Assembly: GCA_963816795.1 (NCBI GenBank)
Contig: CAWFLT010000017.1
Coordinates: 1 to 64,000 of the forward strand
Length of the DNA: 64,000 bases
Direction: 5' to 3'
DNA from: CAWFLT01 sp963816795
Lineage (GTDB): Bacteria; Acidobacteriota; Vicinamibacteria; Vicinamibacterales; SCN-69-37
In this document: positions 30,286-39,051 of the stretch, in pieces
Position numbering within the stretch: the stretch's first letter is position 1
How the letters are laid out: each line of letters opens with the position of its first letter
Notes under the pieces: model-generated
What the model was told of the DNA's origin: nothing
The model's database searches: none
What the model saw: the letters and a program-made list of their open reading frames with translations, nothing else
Translations under genes and position numbers: made by a program

Positions 30286-30718
30286 CACTGCAGCGCTGAT
30301 CTGCGACACCGGCGCACTGCTCGACTATCTGGTCGAGAGCGCGCCGGACCATCGTCTGTTTCGAAGCGCCATCGACCGAGCCCGCACCCGTTATGTTCCG
30401 GCCCTGGTGCTGGCAGAGGTCGACTACTTTCTTCGCAACGAGCGGCGGGCGATGGAGTCCTTCATGCGGGATCTTGCACGCGGCGCCTTTACGTACGCTC
30501 CGCCCGCGCTCGATGAACTCTCCCGTGCCATGGATATCGACCGGCGTTACTCAGACCTTGGCCTGGGACTCGTCGATGGATCGGTCATCGCGCTCGCCGA
30601 GGGACTCGCCATCCGTCGTCTGGCCACGCGCGACGTGCGTCACTTCGCGGCGGTCCGACTTCGTGACGGCAGCGCATTCGATCTGGTCGTCCACCCAACG
30701 GATCCCGAGAGATCCTGA
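30260..30718 (+). CDS. PIN-domain ribonuclease toxin (VapC type)
   Basis: 152 residues from GTG 30260. PIN acidic residues are visible in ALICDTGALLDYLVES, ALVLAEVDYFLRNER and LGLVDGSVIALAEGLAIRRL, ending with LATRDVRHF. VapC toxins cut tRNA or rRNA. It is overlapped by the RHH antitoxin gene upstream; all four acidic positions appear intact, so the pair may be functional. A later internal start would remove only part of the N-terminal extension before the first Asp. Confidence 0.82.
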   Translation: MSCSLVADSTAALICDTGALLDYLVESAPDHRLFRSAIDRARTRYVPALVLAEVDYFLRNERRAMESFMRDLARGAFTYAPPALDELSRAMDIDRRYSDLGLGLVDGSVIALAEGLAIRRLATRDVRHFAAVRLRDGSAFDLVVHPTDPERS

Positions 30719-31013
30719 CCGCAGAGGAGTTCCGCTCAGGAGGTTCGTGGTTCAGCGCGCTGCGCCGGTTGGCAAGGTGCTCCAAGCAGGCACACGCACG
30801 TGGGTCCGGCCTAGTTTATTAACTTGTTGATGGCATTGGACTTCTGGCGAATCCGGCCCCAATTGAGAAGATTCTAGCGCAAATCCGAGTCCTCTGTTCT
30901 CCTCTGGAATCCGCTCTGATCAACCGGGGTCGGGGCAACATGGGGCAACGCCCTTCAGGCCAAGGTCTGGTGTCAGGCGAGTGTGGCCTGCGTTGATCGT
31001 CGCGACGTCGTCG
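30719..31013. other. Convergent intergenic region
   Basis: Nearly 300 bases between the ends of the PIN toxin and the MBL hydrolase. It is more AT-rich near 30815-30840. One frame reads NPAPIEKILAQI, faintly like the C-terminus of an IS91-type transposase, but this is too short to call. A duplicated GGGGCAAC lies near 30937-30950. Confidence 0.3.
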
Positions 31014-32002
31014 TCAGAGGCGCGCGGATTCACCGACGTCGAGCGTCCTGAAGGCGGCATCATCGATTCCGGCAGCGGACCGCGCACGGCCGAGCGCGGC
31101 CACCGGTTCGTTCAGTCCTTCGGGCGTCAGCCGGAACGTGCCGAAGTGCATGCCGATGCTGCGGCGAGCGCCGACGTCCAGATGCGCCTGCACGGCCTCC
31201 TCAGGATTCATGTGAATGTCCTTCATGAACCAGCGCGGTTCATATGCGCCGATCGGTATCAGCGCAAGATCGATCCGTGGAAAACGCCGGCCGACCTCCA
31301 GGAAATGGGGACCGTACCGCTGTCGCCCGCGAAGTAGATCTGCTGCTCGTCGATCGTGATCATGAAGCCGCCCCATAACGCGCGATTGCGATCGAAGGGC
31401 GTGCGGGCGGAAAAGTGCTGCGCCTGGGTCGCAGTGATCTCTATCTCGCGTCCAGGGGTGACGGCCGGATCGAGCGTCTGCGCACCTAGCATGGCTGACA
31501 TTTCGGCTGGCATGCGCTGCCACCAGTCGAGTTCGGCGATTCGCGTCACGCCGGCCGATCGCAGCAGCGTCGCGTTGCCCAGCAGTGTCACGACGCGCGG
31601 ATGATCGCGGTGCTGCACCGCCCGCAGCGCTTCCAGATCGCAGTGGTCGTAGTGATTGTGACTCAGGAGTACGTAAGCAATCGGAGGCAGATGGTCGAAG
31701 CGAATGCCAGGCTGACGCACGCGCCGTGGCCCTGTCCGCCCGAACGGTCCGGCGCGCTCCGCGAAGACCGGGTCGGTGATGATGTTGCCGGCGCTCGTCT
31801 GAATCAGAAAGGTCGCGTGACCAATGAAGGTGATGACGATCTCGTCGCCGCTCGTCGGCGGAAGCGAGGTCCGCTGCACGACTGGTACCTGCGCCGGCCA
31901 TGGCGTGCCACGCTCGAACAGCATGCGCGGCGCCTTCCAGATTGGCTGTCCGTTTGCGCCGTTCGGGTTGAAGAACCGCCGTTTGTCGAAATGATCGCTC
32001 AT
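31014..32002 (-). CDS. MBL-fold metal-dependent hydrolase, NAPE-PLD-like (one frameshift)
   Basis: About 330 residues. The N-terminus RRFFNPNGANGQPIWKAPR and VITFIGHATFLIQTSAGNII are typical of the NAPE-PLD/UlaG-like branch of the metallo-beta-lactamase fold. The metal-binding motif is LLSHNHYDHCDLE, followed by QHFSARTPFDRNRALWGGFM and FAGDSG. After a shift near 31310 the end continues YGPHFLEVGRRFPRIDLALI, GAYEPRWFMKDIHMNPEEAV and MHFGTFRLTPEGLNEP. It probably hydrolyses phosphodiester- or lactone-like bonds; the substrate is unknown. It follows the SDR gene by 25 bases on the same strand and may be co-transcribed from the Rrf2-controlled promoter. Confidence 0.85.
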
Positions 32003-32027
32003 CTCGTGCCTCGCGCCCGAGCGGAGA

Positions 32028-32879
32028 TCACCGTGGACGATGCTGCTGGATGAGCTTCGCGAACCGCCGCAGACCGATCGCGTCGGCAGCGGACGGCGAC
32101 ACGGCGTTCGCGAGCGTGAGCATCCTGAGCAGCCCTCCGCCCATGATGTGGGCGCGACGTCGCTGGCGGATGGTGGCGAGGATCTCGCGCGCGACCACGT
32201 CGGGCTCGCAGAGGGCGACGCCCATCTTGCGCCACATGTCGAAATATGGGGACTCCGACTCGGTGTTGGAGGGCACAGGCCCGAAGAACGAAAGCACCAC
32301 GTCGGTCCCGGCAAGCTCGCGATTGGCGCCTTGCACGTAGCTCGCCAGCGCGCCGCGGGTCGCCGCGTAGGCGCTCATGAACGGCAGCGCCACCCGTCCG
32401 TCCATGGCGCCGCCGAGGTGGACGACCACTCCGCCGCCGGCTTGCTTGCGCAGCCCCGGCAGGAATGCCTGGGTCACGAAGATGGGCCCCTTCACGTTGA
32501 CCGCGAGCAGCGCGTCGACGTCGGCCGGCGTGTAGTCCTCGATGGCCTTGCGCGGCGAGATGCCCGCGAGGTTCACCACCGCATCGATCCGGCCGAGGTG
32601 CTCGAAGGCCGCCGCCGCCAGCTTCTCGAGGCTCGCCGGATCGGTGACGTCCGCGCGCAGGTAAATCGCCGAACCGTCGCTCCGGCCGGTCAGCGCCGCG
32701 GCGTCGTACTCGCGCCGCGCCGCGAGCACCATCCGGAAGCCCTCGGCCGCGAGGAGCCTGGCCAGGGCGTGACCAAGTCCTCCGGTCACCCCGATGAGAA
32801 CGGCGGTGGGCGCATCCATGCCCCGCTTTGCTGCGGCTCCGCCGGTGATCACAGGGGTCTTTCCATTCAGTCTAGTCAT
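32028..32879 (-). CDS. SDR-family oxidoreductase-like protein with altered active site and chimeric N-terminus
   Basis: 283 residues. The Rossmann motif is LIGVTGGLGHALARLLAAEG, then VNLAGISPRKAIEDY. The catalytic region is degenerate: the YxxxK element reads SAYAATRGAL (Lys replaced by Arg) and the usual active-site Ser is missing from VVHLGGAMDGR. The first 20 residues (MTRLNGKTPVITGGAAAKRG) look like the start of a different SDR, followed by a second start-like MDAPTAVLIGVTGG at 32819. AAGGAA precedes the start at 32879. Activity is therefore doubtful. It lies just downstream of the Rrf2 gene and an operator-like site. Confidence 0.8.
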   Translation of the reverse strand: MTRLNGKTPVITGGAAAKRGMDAPTAVLIGVTGGLGHALARLLAAEGFRMVLAARREYDAAALTGRSDGSAIYLRADVTDPASLEKLAAAAFEHLGRIDAVVNLAGISPRKAIEDYTPADVDALLAVNVKGPIFVTQAFLPGLRKQAGGGVVVHLGGAMDGRVALPFMSAYAATRGALASYVQGANRELAGTDVVLSFFGPVPSNTESESPYFDMWRKMGVALCEPDVVAREILATIRQRRRAHIMGGGLLRMLTLANAVSPSAADAIGLRRFAKLIQQHRPR

Positions 32880-32900
32880 CTCGTGTTCCTTTCGGTGAAT

Positions 32901-32924
32901 ATTAGTTACTATAAAAGTATCTAT
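32901..32924 (-). promoter_or_regulatory. Probable second Rrf2 operator before the SDR gene
   Basis: On the minus strand an AGATACT half and an AGTAACT half form an imperfect inverted repeat closely resembling the perfect palindrome at 33368. It lies 22 bases upstream of the SDR start in an AT-rich spacer. Control by the Rrf2 protein is inferred from the shared half-sites. Confidence 0.55.
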
Positions 32925-32940
32925 TTTGAGCAAAAAAAAG

Positions 32941-33366
32941 CTAACTGGACCTGGCCCTGATTTTCGACACCACGTCCGCCAATGTCGTCTGCCTCAGATC
33001 CCTACGGACGGCCTCCTGAGTGCCAACCAGCACGTCGCTCATGACTTCCTTGATGTTACAGCTCACGACACACTCCTTCGTTTTGGGATAGGCATGGATG
33101 GCAAAAGCATCTGGAGGGTTTACCGCAGAGTAGATGTCTAAGAGGGAGATACTCTTTGGGCTTCGTGCCAGGCCATAACCACCCGACTTACCAACAGTCG
33201 TCTTAGCCAGCTTCGCCTTCGAGAGTTTAACGAGGATTCTCTTAACGAAAACCGGGTTCGCATTCACGCTGCCTGCGAGAATTTCCGACGTGAAAACTCC
33301 CTCGTGATGTGCGATTGCCGCCAGTACGTGGACGGCGATCGAAAATTGAGTGTTTACGGAAGCCAT
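32941..33366 (-). CDS. Rrf2-family transcriptional regulator
   Basis: 141 residues: NTQFSIAVHVLAAIAHHEGV, the winged HTH SVNANPVFVKRILVKLSKAK and the wing KSGGYGLARSPKSISLLDIY. The effector loop contains KECVVSCNIKEVM with two Cys four residues apart, not the three-Cys cluster of IscR/NsrR, so a thiol switch is more likely than an iron-sulfur cluster. The gene is visibly richer in A and T than its neighbours, suggesting transfer. A perfect palindrome abuts its start codon, implying autorepression, and a variant of it lies before the SDR gene 61 bases downstream. Confidence 0.88.
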   Translation of the reverse strand: MASVNTQFSIAVHVLAAIAHHEGVFTSEILAGSVNANPVFVKRILVKLSKAKLAKTTVGKSGGYGLARSPKSISLLDIYSAVNPPDAFAIHAYPKTKECVVSCNIKEVMSDVLVGTQEAVRRDLRQTTLADVVSKIRARSS

Positions 33367-33367
33367 T

Positions 33368-33392
33368 TATGGATACTATATTAGTATCCATA
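33368..33392 (-). promoter_or_regulatory. Perfect palindromic operator at the Rrf2 start
   Basis: Arms TATGGATACTA and TAGTATCCATA are exact reverse complements around a three-base centre (TAT). The site begins two bases upstream of the Rrf2 ATG at 33366, so bound protein would block initiation. The half-site GGATACT is shared with the degenerate copy at 32901-32924. Confidence 0.75.
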
Positions 33393-33890
33393 TCGGATGC
33401 AAGAGCAAAATGCATCAGGGTTGACGCAGGTGCGGTTTGTGACAGCGGTGAGGAGGAGCAGATCGTCGGCGACTTCCCGGAAGACGCTCGCGTTCGTGGC
33501 GTTATGGTCGCGACACACGTTGCGGTATTCGGTCGCATCCATGTTTTTCCTGGCCGTTTCCTCAGGCGACAGCTCGCTGGTCTTGCCGGCACGGCGCAGG
33601 AAATCCAGCAACGCGGCTTCCTCCGCCGTCAGGCGTTGCCAAGCTTCCGGCCGTCTGGTGTGAATGACGGTCTCGGTGCCGACGAGCTTACGCGGCAGGC
33701 TCGACTTGCTGGTCGCAAGTTCTCCCCGCGCGCCTGTTTGAGTCGTGAAACCCAGAAGGCTGGCCGCAGCGATTCCTGCCGGGAAGAGGTTCTTATCCCG
33801 TTCTGCCAGGTGCCGCAGTGCCGCCGGGTTCGGCCGGCTTCTGCCAAAGGCCGTCTCGCGGGACCGGTAGTAGAGACCCTTGCTCAGACA
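33381..33890 (-). pseudogene. AbiEi/DUF6088-like antitoxin remnant, truncated at both ends
   Basis: An open minus-strand frame begins directly after a TAA with LSKGLYYRSRETAFGRSRPN and runs through LFPAGIAAASLLGFTTQTGA, SSLPRKLVGTETVIHTRRPE and LTAEEAALLDFLRRAGKTSE. This resembles the body of AbiEi-like/DUF6088 proteins ('rGLYyrP...G...P'). The winged-helix N-terminus is missing, and beyond SPEETARK the family sequence stops and about 50 unrelated residues follow up to the Rrf2 operator. No AbiEii nucleotidyltransferase is nearby. It appears to be debris left when the Rrf2-SDR module was inserted. Confidence 0.5.
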
Positions 33891-33999
33891 TTAAACAACG
33901 ATTCGCTGAAGCGTCCGAGGCCATGCAGCGCGAAGGTGCCGGGCGGCGTAACATGCACCGGAGGTCCACCTGCATCGGCTCCTTCGCCTCACCGCAACG

Positions 34000-35985
34000 A
34001 TGGCCACCGTGCTATTCGCGAGCACCGCTGCGGACGCCTCTCAAGGCGGTCGGGCCGGCGGCCTCCCGGCAACGGCCACGGCGACACCTGCCGGCACCGG
34101 CGCCATCAGCGGCGTCGTGGTCGACGCGGCGACGGGCGGGCCGGTCGCCGGGGTCATCGTCGGGCTGGGATCCAGGAGCGGCGGCCCGCAGATTCTCACG
34201 CTTCCGCGCACGGTCACCGATGCCAAGGGACGCTTCCTCTTTCGCGATCTTGCGCCATCAACACGGTACTACTTGAGAGCCGCGCGTCTCGGCTACGCCT
34301 CCACTCGGTATGGGGCCGCCGGCCCTGCCGTCCCGACCACGCTGCCGGAACTCGAAATCAGGACGATCGATGACATCGCCACGATCGCGGTGGCGGCCGA
34401 TCAGTGGGTCAGTGATGTACGAATTCAGCTGTGGCGCCTCGGGAGCATCAGCGGGCGCGTCGTCGACGAGCGCCATGAACCCGTGGTCGGCGCGGCCGTG
34501 CAAGCGTTCAGCACGACGCTCTCCGCGGGGCATTCGCAGTACGCGGGCAGCGACATCGCGACCACCGACGATCGCGGCGAGTATCGCCTCGCGAATCTTG
34601 CGCCGGGGAAATACGCGGTCTCGGTATTGTCGGTGCAGGCGACCGTCCTCGCGTCGCGGCCCGAAGGCCCGCAACAGCGGGCCCTGGGAGAGTTGGCGCA
34701 AGGGACATCGAGGATTTCGTCGGGCGACGGTCTCCCGTCGATCGGTTCCGACGCGCGGCATCGCCTCGCCCTCAGTAACTACGCCACCCCACCGCCGCCC
34801 GGCGGCGGCCGACCGCAGGCCTATGCGGCAACGTTCTATCCGGCCACGAGCACGATCGGCCTGGCCGAGGCCATCGAAATTGGATTGGGGACGATTCGCC
34901 GCGGTGTCGATTTTCAGTTGCGGCCGGTGGGGACGGTGACGGTCGCCGGCCGCGTCGAGACGCCTGCGGGTTCCGGCAATCCGAACCAGCCACCGTTGTT
35001 GCTTCGTCTCATGCCCGCCGGGCAGGAGTCACTCGGCGTGGGGTCCGAGGCGGCCACGACGTTCGTCGATCCAGACGGGTCGTTCACCTTCCTCAATGTC
35101 CCGCCGGGCGCCTACACGCTTGTCGCGCCGGCCTCATCGATGGCGTTCACGGTCGGCGGCGGCCTGGCGATGTTGCCGGCACCACCTGGATCGTCGGGAA
35201 GGTTTGTGTCGTCGGGTTGGACGGCTACTCCGGGACTCTCGTACGTGGAACACGACGGCCCCACGCCGAAAGTCTGGGGCCGAATCTCCGTGTCGGTGGG
35301 CGAGAGCGACGTGCGCGGCCTCGTCCTGCCCCTGCGCCCGACAGTGACTGTGCGCGGGCGCATCGTCATGGCCGCAGATGCCGCGGCCCGGAACATCTCG
35401 CTCCCGGTCAACGCCGAGCCTGCGAATGGCGATGCGGCGCTCGGCAACAAACGGGTATACACGTCGGTCCCAGAACCGGGCACCTTTGCGTTGGAAGGGC
35501 TCGCTGGAGGCAGGTATCTGATTGGGGCGCCACTCGCCGGCCGACTTGGCGTCGCCGTGACGTCAGTCATGGTCGAGGGACGGGAGGTTCGCGACGTCGG
35601 CATCGACACGTCGTCGGGCAGGGACCTCAACGACGTCGTCATCACCCTCACTGACAAGGCGATCGACGTAAGCGGCACGGTGCGAGGCGCGTCGCCCGTC
35701 CCCGCCGCAGTGATCGTGTTTCCCGCCGACCGCACCGGATGGACCGACTACGGCTGGAGCCCGACGAAGATTCAGTCGAAGACCGTCGACACCACTGGCG
35801 CGTTCCTGATACGCGGACTGCCGGAGGGAGATTACTTCGTGGCCGCCGTCCCGCTTTCACAGCACGATGCCTGGACCGATCCAAGATTCCTCGAAGCCGC
35901 CTCCGCGGTGGCCACGCGCGTGTCCCTCAAGTGGGGGGACAAGAAGGTGATCGACCTGACCGTGAACGTGGTGAGCGTCAAATGA
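34000..35985 (+). CDS. Secreted carboxypeptidase-regulatory-like (CRL) repeat protein 1
   Basis: 661 residues, probably exported. Several CarboxypepD_reg-type beta-sandwich modules follow each other: GAISGVVVDAATGGPVAGVI with VTDAKGRFLFRDLAP, GSISGRVVDERHEPVVGAAV with TTDDRGEYRLANLAPGKYAV, then FVDPDGSFTFLNVPPGAYTL and DTTGAFLIRGLPEGDYFVAA. The ATG at 34000 gives only a weak leader (MATVLFASTAADA). The frame is open to 33952 with hydrophobic residues, and an ATG at 33953 one frame off would supply a better signal peptide. Such proteins are abundant in Acidobacteriota; a binding or surface role is assumed. It overlaps its paralogue downstream by four bases. Confidence 0.8.
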   Translation: MATVLFASTAADASQGGRAGGLPATATATPAGTGAISGVVVDAATGGPVAGVIVGLGSRSGGPQILTLPRTVTDAKGRFLFRDLAPSTRYYLRAARLGYASTRYGAAGPAVPTTLPELEIRTIDDIATIAVAADQWVSDVRIQLWRLGSISGRVVDERHEPVVGAAVQAFSTTLSAGHSQYAGSDIATTDDRGEYRLANLAPGKYAVSVLSVQATVLASRPEGPQQRALGELAQGTSRISSGDGLPSIGSDARHRLALSNYATPPPPGGGRPQAYAATFYPATSTIGLAEAIEIGLGTIRRGVDFQLRPVGTVTVAGRVETPAGSGNPNQPPLLLRLMPAGQESLGVGSEAATTFVDPDGSFTFLNVPPGAYTLVAPASSMAFTVGGGLAMLPAPPGSSGRFVSSGWTATPGLSYVEHDGPTPKVWGRISVSVGESDVRGLVLPLRPTVTVRGRIVMAADAAARNISLPVNAEPANGDAALGNKRVYTSVPEPGTFALEGLAGGRYLIGAPLAGRLGVAVTSVMVEGREVRDVGIDTSSGRDLNDVVITLTDKAIDVSGTVRGASPVPAAVIVFPADRTGWTDYGWSPTKIQSKTVDTTGAFLIRGLPEGDYFVAAVPLSQHDAWTDPRFLEAASAVATRVSLKWGDKKVIDLTVNVVSVK

Positions 35986-37856
35986 AGAGCGCGACGCGAG
36001 CGATGCTCACATCGCTGTTGTGTGTGGCGCTGTCTATCATCGCGAGCGCACAAGCACCATCCCGAGACGCCGGACCGGTGACGCCGACGAGCGGCACCGC
36101 GTCGATTGCCGGGATCGTACTCGACGACCAGCAACCGCCCGTGGCGGTGCGTCGAGCGGTCGTCACGGTAGCGGGTGCAGAGCTCGTTCCGAGCCGCAGC
36201 GCGATCACGGATGACGACGGACGATTTTTGATCGGCGTCTTACCGGCGGGTCGTTTCACCATCACGGTCAGCCGCGGCGCCTTCGTCACGTCGAGCTACG
36301 GCGCGAAGCGGCCGGGGCGTCCGGGCACGCCGATCGTCGTCGCGGCTGGCGCACGGGTCAGCGACGTGACGATCACGCTGTGGCGGGGCGCGGTGATCGC
36401 CGGCGTCGTGCGCGATGAAGACGGCCAGCCGGCGCCAGGAGTCCCGGTTCGCGCGACGCGTGCCAACGCGCCGACCGACCGTTCGATCCTGACCCTCGAC
36501 AACCGCGGCGTTCAGACCAACGAGGCCGGCGAGTTCAGGATCTTCGGACTCGAGCCGGGCGAGTACCTTGTCTCGGCCGTCCCGCCGAGTCTTCGAGGCA
36601 TGGCGCCGACGAGCATGAGCGAGACGGAGATGGATGCCGCGCTGGCCGCACTTCGATCGCGACGCCCCGGAACCACACCGCCACCGCCATTGGCATCCAC
36701 CCACATCGCGCCGCCTGCCGCTCGACCATTCATGTACGCACCGATCTTCTTTCCCGGCACACCGAGCATGACGCAAGCCACGCCGATCACGCTCGCGGCG
36801 GGCCAGGTCGTCGAGAGGCTTGATTTCGCCCTTCAACGTGTCGCGACCGCGATCGTCGGCGGCATCGCCCTGCGGCCTGGCGGAGAGCCGGCCGTCGGCG
36901 CCTCGGTGCGGCTCGTGCAGGTACCGCCGCCCGGTGGATTCGCTCTAGACTCGCCGATCCAGCTAACGGCCTCGACGGCCGCCGACGGCACGTTTCGTTT
37001 TTCCGGTGTGTCGCCAGCCGACTATCGGTTGAACGTGGGCTCCGCGGTGCTGGGAACAGCCGCTGGACGTGGTGGCTATCAGGGACCTCCCTCCGGTGGT
37101 CCCGCGTTGTGGGGCGAGGCGATGCTGGCCGTTGCCGGTTCGGATCTTGATCAGATCGTCGTTCAACTGGCCCCGGCGCCGACGCTGACTGGCCGCGTGG
37201 AATTCTCTGGAGCCGCCGCGCTGCCCGCGAATCCTGCGCAATGGCGTGTGTCACTCGTCGACGCCACCTCCCTTGCCAGGAAACCTGGAGGTCTGAGTGC
37301 CGCGCCGGTGAACGACGCGCCACCTCCGGTCCAGGTCAAGGCAGACGGTACGTTCGAGATTCAGGGCATTGCCCCCGGCGTCTATCAGTTCCAGGTGGTT
37401 GGGCCGGGCCTTGGTCCGACCGGATGGTGGCCGCGATCAATGGCAACGGGCGATCGCGATCTGCTCGATCGGTTCATTGAGGTCCGCGTGGGCATGCCGT
37501 CGCTGAACGTCGTGCTCACGATGTCTGAACGCCACACCGAGCTGTCCGGGCGCCTGCAGACGCCGAGCGGTCAGCCGGCCTCGGACATGTTCGTGATTGC
37601 CTTTGCGACGAACAAGCAACAGTGGGGGGCTGGGGCGCGCCGCGTGCGTGCCGTGCGTCCGGGCATCGATGGGCAGTTCTCTTTCCTGGACCTACCGCCT
37701 GGCGAATACTTCCTCGGTGCCCTCAGTGATATTGACGCCGACGAGTGGCAGAGCCCCACGCTGCTAGAACAACTGATTCCCGTATCGGCACGGGTGACGA
37801 TCGGCGAGGGTGAAAAGAAGGTGCAGAATCTCGGCATCCGAGGCTCGGGCAACTGA
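35982..37856 (+). CDS. Secreted carboxypeptidase-regulatory-like (CRL) repeat protein 2
   Basis: 624 residues starting MKSATRAMLTSLLCVALSII with a signal peptide cleaved near ASAQ. The ATG overlaps the stop of CRL protein 1 (ATGA), so the two are translationally coupled. Repeated modules include ASIAGIVLDDQQPPVAVRRA, ITDDDGRFLIGVLPAGRFTI, AVIAGVVRDEDGQPAPGVPV, GEFRIFGLEPGEYLVSAVPP, DGTFEIQGIAPGVYQFQVVG and GQFSFLDLPPGEYFLGALSD. No catalytic domain is visible. The pair may form a complex at the cell surface; function not established. Confidence 0.85.
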   Translation: MKSATRAMLTSLLCVALSIIASAQAPSRDAGPVTPTSGTASIAGIVLDDQQPPVAVRRAVVTVAGAELVPSRSAITDDDGRFLIGVLPAGRFTITVSRGAFVTSSYGAKRPGRPGTPIVVAAGARVSDVTITLWRGAVIAGVVRDEDGQPAPGVPVRATRANAPTDRSILTLDNRGVQTNEAGEFRIFGLEPGEYLVSAVPPSLRGMAPTSMSETEMDAALAALRSRRPGTTPPPPLASTHIAPPAARPFMYAPIFFPGTPSMTQATPITLAAGQVVERLDFALQRVATAIVGGIALRPGGEPAVGASVRLVQVPPPGGFALDSPIQLTASTAADGTFRFSGVSPADYRLNVGSAVLGTAAGRGGYQGPPSGGPALWGEAMLAVAGSDLDQIVVQLAPAPTLTGRVEFSGAAALPANPAQWRVSLVDATSLARKPGGLSAAPVNDAPPPVQVKADGTFEIQGIAPGVYQFQVVGPGLGPTGWWPRSMATGDRDLLDRFIEVRVGMPSLNVVLTMSERHTELSGRLQTPSGQPASDMFVIAFATNKQQWGAGARRVRAVRPGIDGQFSFLDLPPGEYFLGALSDIDADEWQSPTLLEQLIPVSARVTIGEGEKKVQNLGIRGSGN

Positions 37857-38041
37857 CGTCTGACGCCGCGAACGTCTACGGCCGAGTGCGAACCCTCTGG
37901 TGCGGACTGGATCACACCAAGCCGCTTGGCCGAAGCTAACGAGAGCACGCTGTCACGGCTCGTCTCAGGTCCTCAGACCAAAGCGCTAACGGATGGGTCG
38001 ACGCCCGCGTCGGAGATTGTCCAGGCACGCGCCACTGATAC

Positions 38042-38926
38042 TCATCGCCCGCGACCGTTCCTGCGCTGACGATGTACTGGGACGAGTGAGCTCCCAGACG
38101 CGTTCGACCGGCGCGCTCTGGGGCTCTTGGACTCGCGCGGCCGGGTTTCGACCGACTCTTCCTGAGCGGCCGACCTGTCTTGAAGATGTTTCCAGTAGGC
38201 GGCGGGATTCTGCAGAATCCCTTTGGTGATCTGGAAGTGCGACGTGTCCTCCAGGGAGACGGGATGCAAGGCATCGCCGTCGAACGAGAGAATCTGCGCG
38301 CCGGGAAACGTCAAGAGAATTGGCGAATGAGTCGCGATGATGAACTGTGACGTGCCGGCCGCCAGCAGAGCGGACATGTGCGCGAGGAGCGCCAATTGAC
38401 GCTGAGGTGAGAGCGCTGACTCTGGCTCGTCGAACAGCAGGAGCCCAGCTCGCATCCGATGCTGGAGAATCGAGAGAAACGCTTCGCCATGCGAGCGAGT
38501 ATGAAGCGATCGTCCCCCGTAGCGCGCGTACGGATCTCCCCCCATTCTGAAGTCGGGGTCGGCGTTGCGCGCATCCAGCAACGACGCAAAATGGGCCTGG
38601 AACTCGGCTCGGAGAAAGTAGGCGTCTGGTGGGCGCCCTCGAAACGAAGGCCGCAAGGACTTTGCGAGCGGGCTTGAGGTATCAGGACCGTGATTGCCGG
38701 CTAGTTCGTTCCGACCGCCGCCCGACACTGGGAGCCTGGATAGAGCAGCAATCGCCTCGATGACGGTCGACTTGCCAGTCCCATTCTCGCCAACGAAGAA
38801 GGTGACTGGCGACGTGAACTCGATGTCGAGAGAGCGAATGAGCGGCAAACTGAACGGATATTCGCCACCGTTGGCAGCGCCCTCCTTTAACTGGAGTCTC
38901 ACGAGGTACGGTGACGTCGAACGCAT
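38042..38926 (-). CDS. AAA_21-type ATPase (ABC/OLD-like fold)
   Basis: 294 residues. Walker A is FFVGENGTGKSTVIEAIAAL (about 43-62). The helical region contains ARYGGRSLHTRSHGEAFLSI, a signature-like motif, and Walker B is AGLLLFDEPESALSPQRQLA, followed by the switch His in FIIATHSPILL. This matches small predicted ATPases of the COG3910/AAA_21 type. The last 40 residues are basic and unlike the family, so the true end may be earlier and hidden by an indel. It lies just left of an integrase remnant and could have arrived with that element. Substrate unknown. Confidence 0.82.
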   Translation of the reverse strand: MRSTSPYLVRLQLKEGAANGGEYPFSLPLIRSLDIEFTSPVTFFVGENGTGKSTVIEAIAALSRLPVSGGGRNELAGNHGPDTSSPLAKSLRPSFRGRPPDAYFLRAEFQAHFASLLDARNADPDFRMGGDPYARYGGRSLHTRSHGEAFLSILQHRMRAGLLLFDEPESALSPQRQLALLAHMSALLAAGTSQFIIATHSPILLTFPGAQILSFDGDALHPVSLEDTSHFQITKGILQNPAAYWKHLQDRSAAQEESVETRPRESKSPRARRSNASGSSLVPVHRQRRNGRGR

Positions 38927-39051
38927 CGATCGATCCTAGAACTCTACCGCGATTTCCTTCGAAGGCCCGTGAAGCATACCCTCGGAATGACGAGGCTGAA
39001 TAGCCTTGCCTTCCTGTCGGGCCCCATCCAGCCGCGCCCGCGATTCGAGAC

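Noticed and set aside
30830..31000. IS91-like transposase C-terminus
   Set aside because: Only about 12 residues (NPAPIEKILAQI) recall the family; no other conserved piece is present.
34000..37856. TonB-dependent receptor (SusC-like) because of the carboxypeptidase-regulatory modules
   Set aside because: No plug or barrel domain follows; both proteins consist only of repeated beta-sandwich modules.
37857..38041. Extra gene between the CRL pair and the AAA ATPase
   Set aside because: Short frames on both strands show no start with ribosome site and no recognisable sequence.
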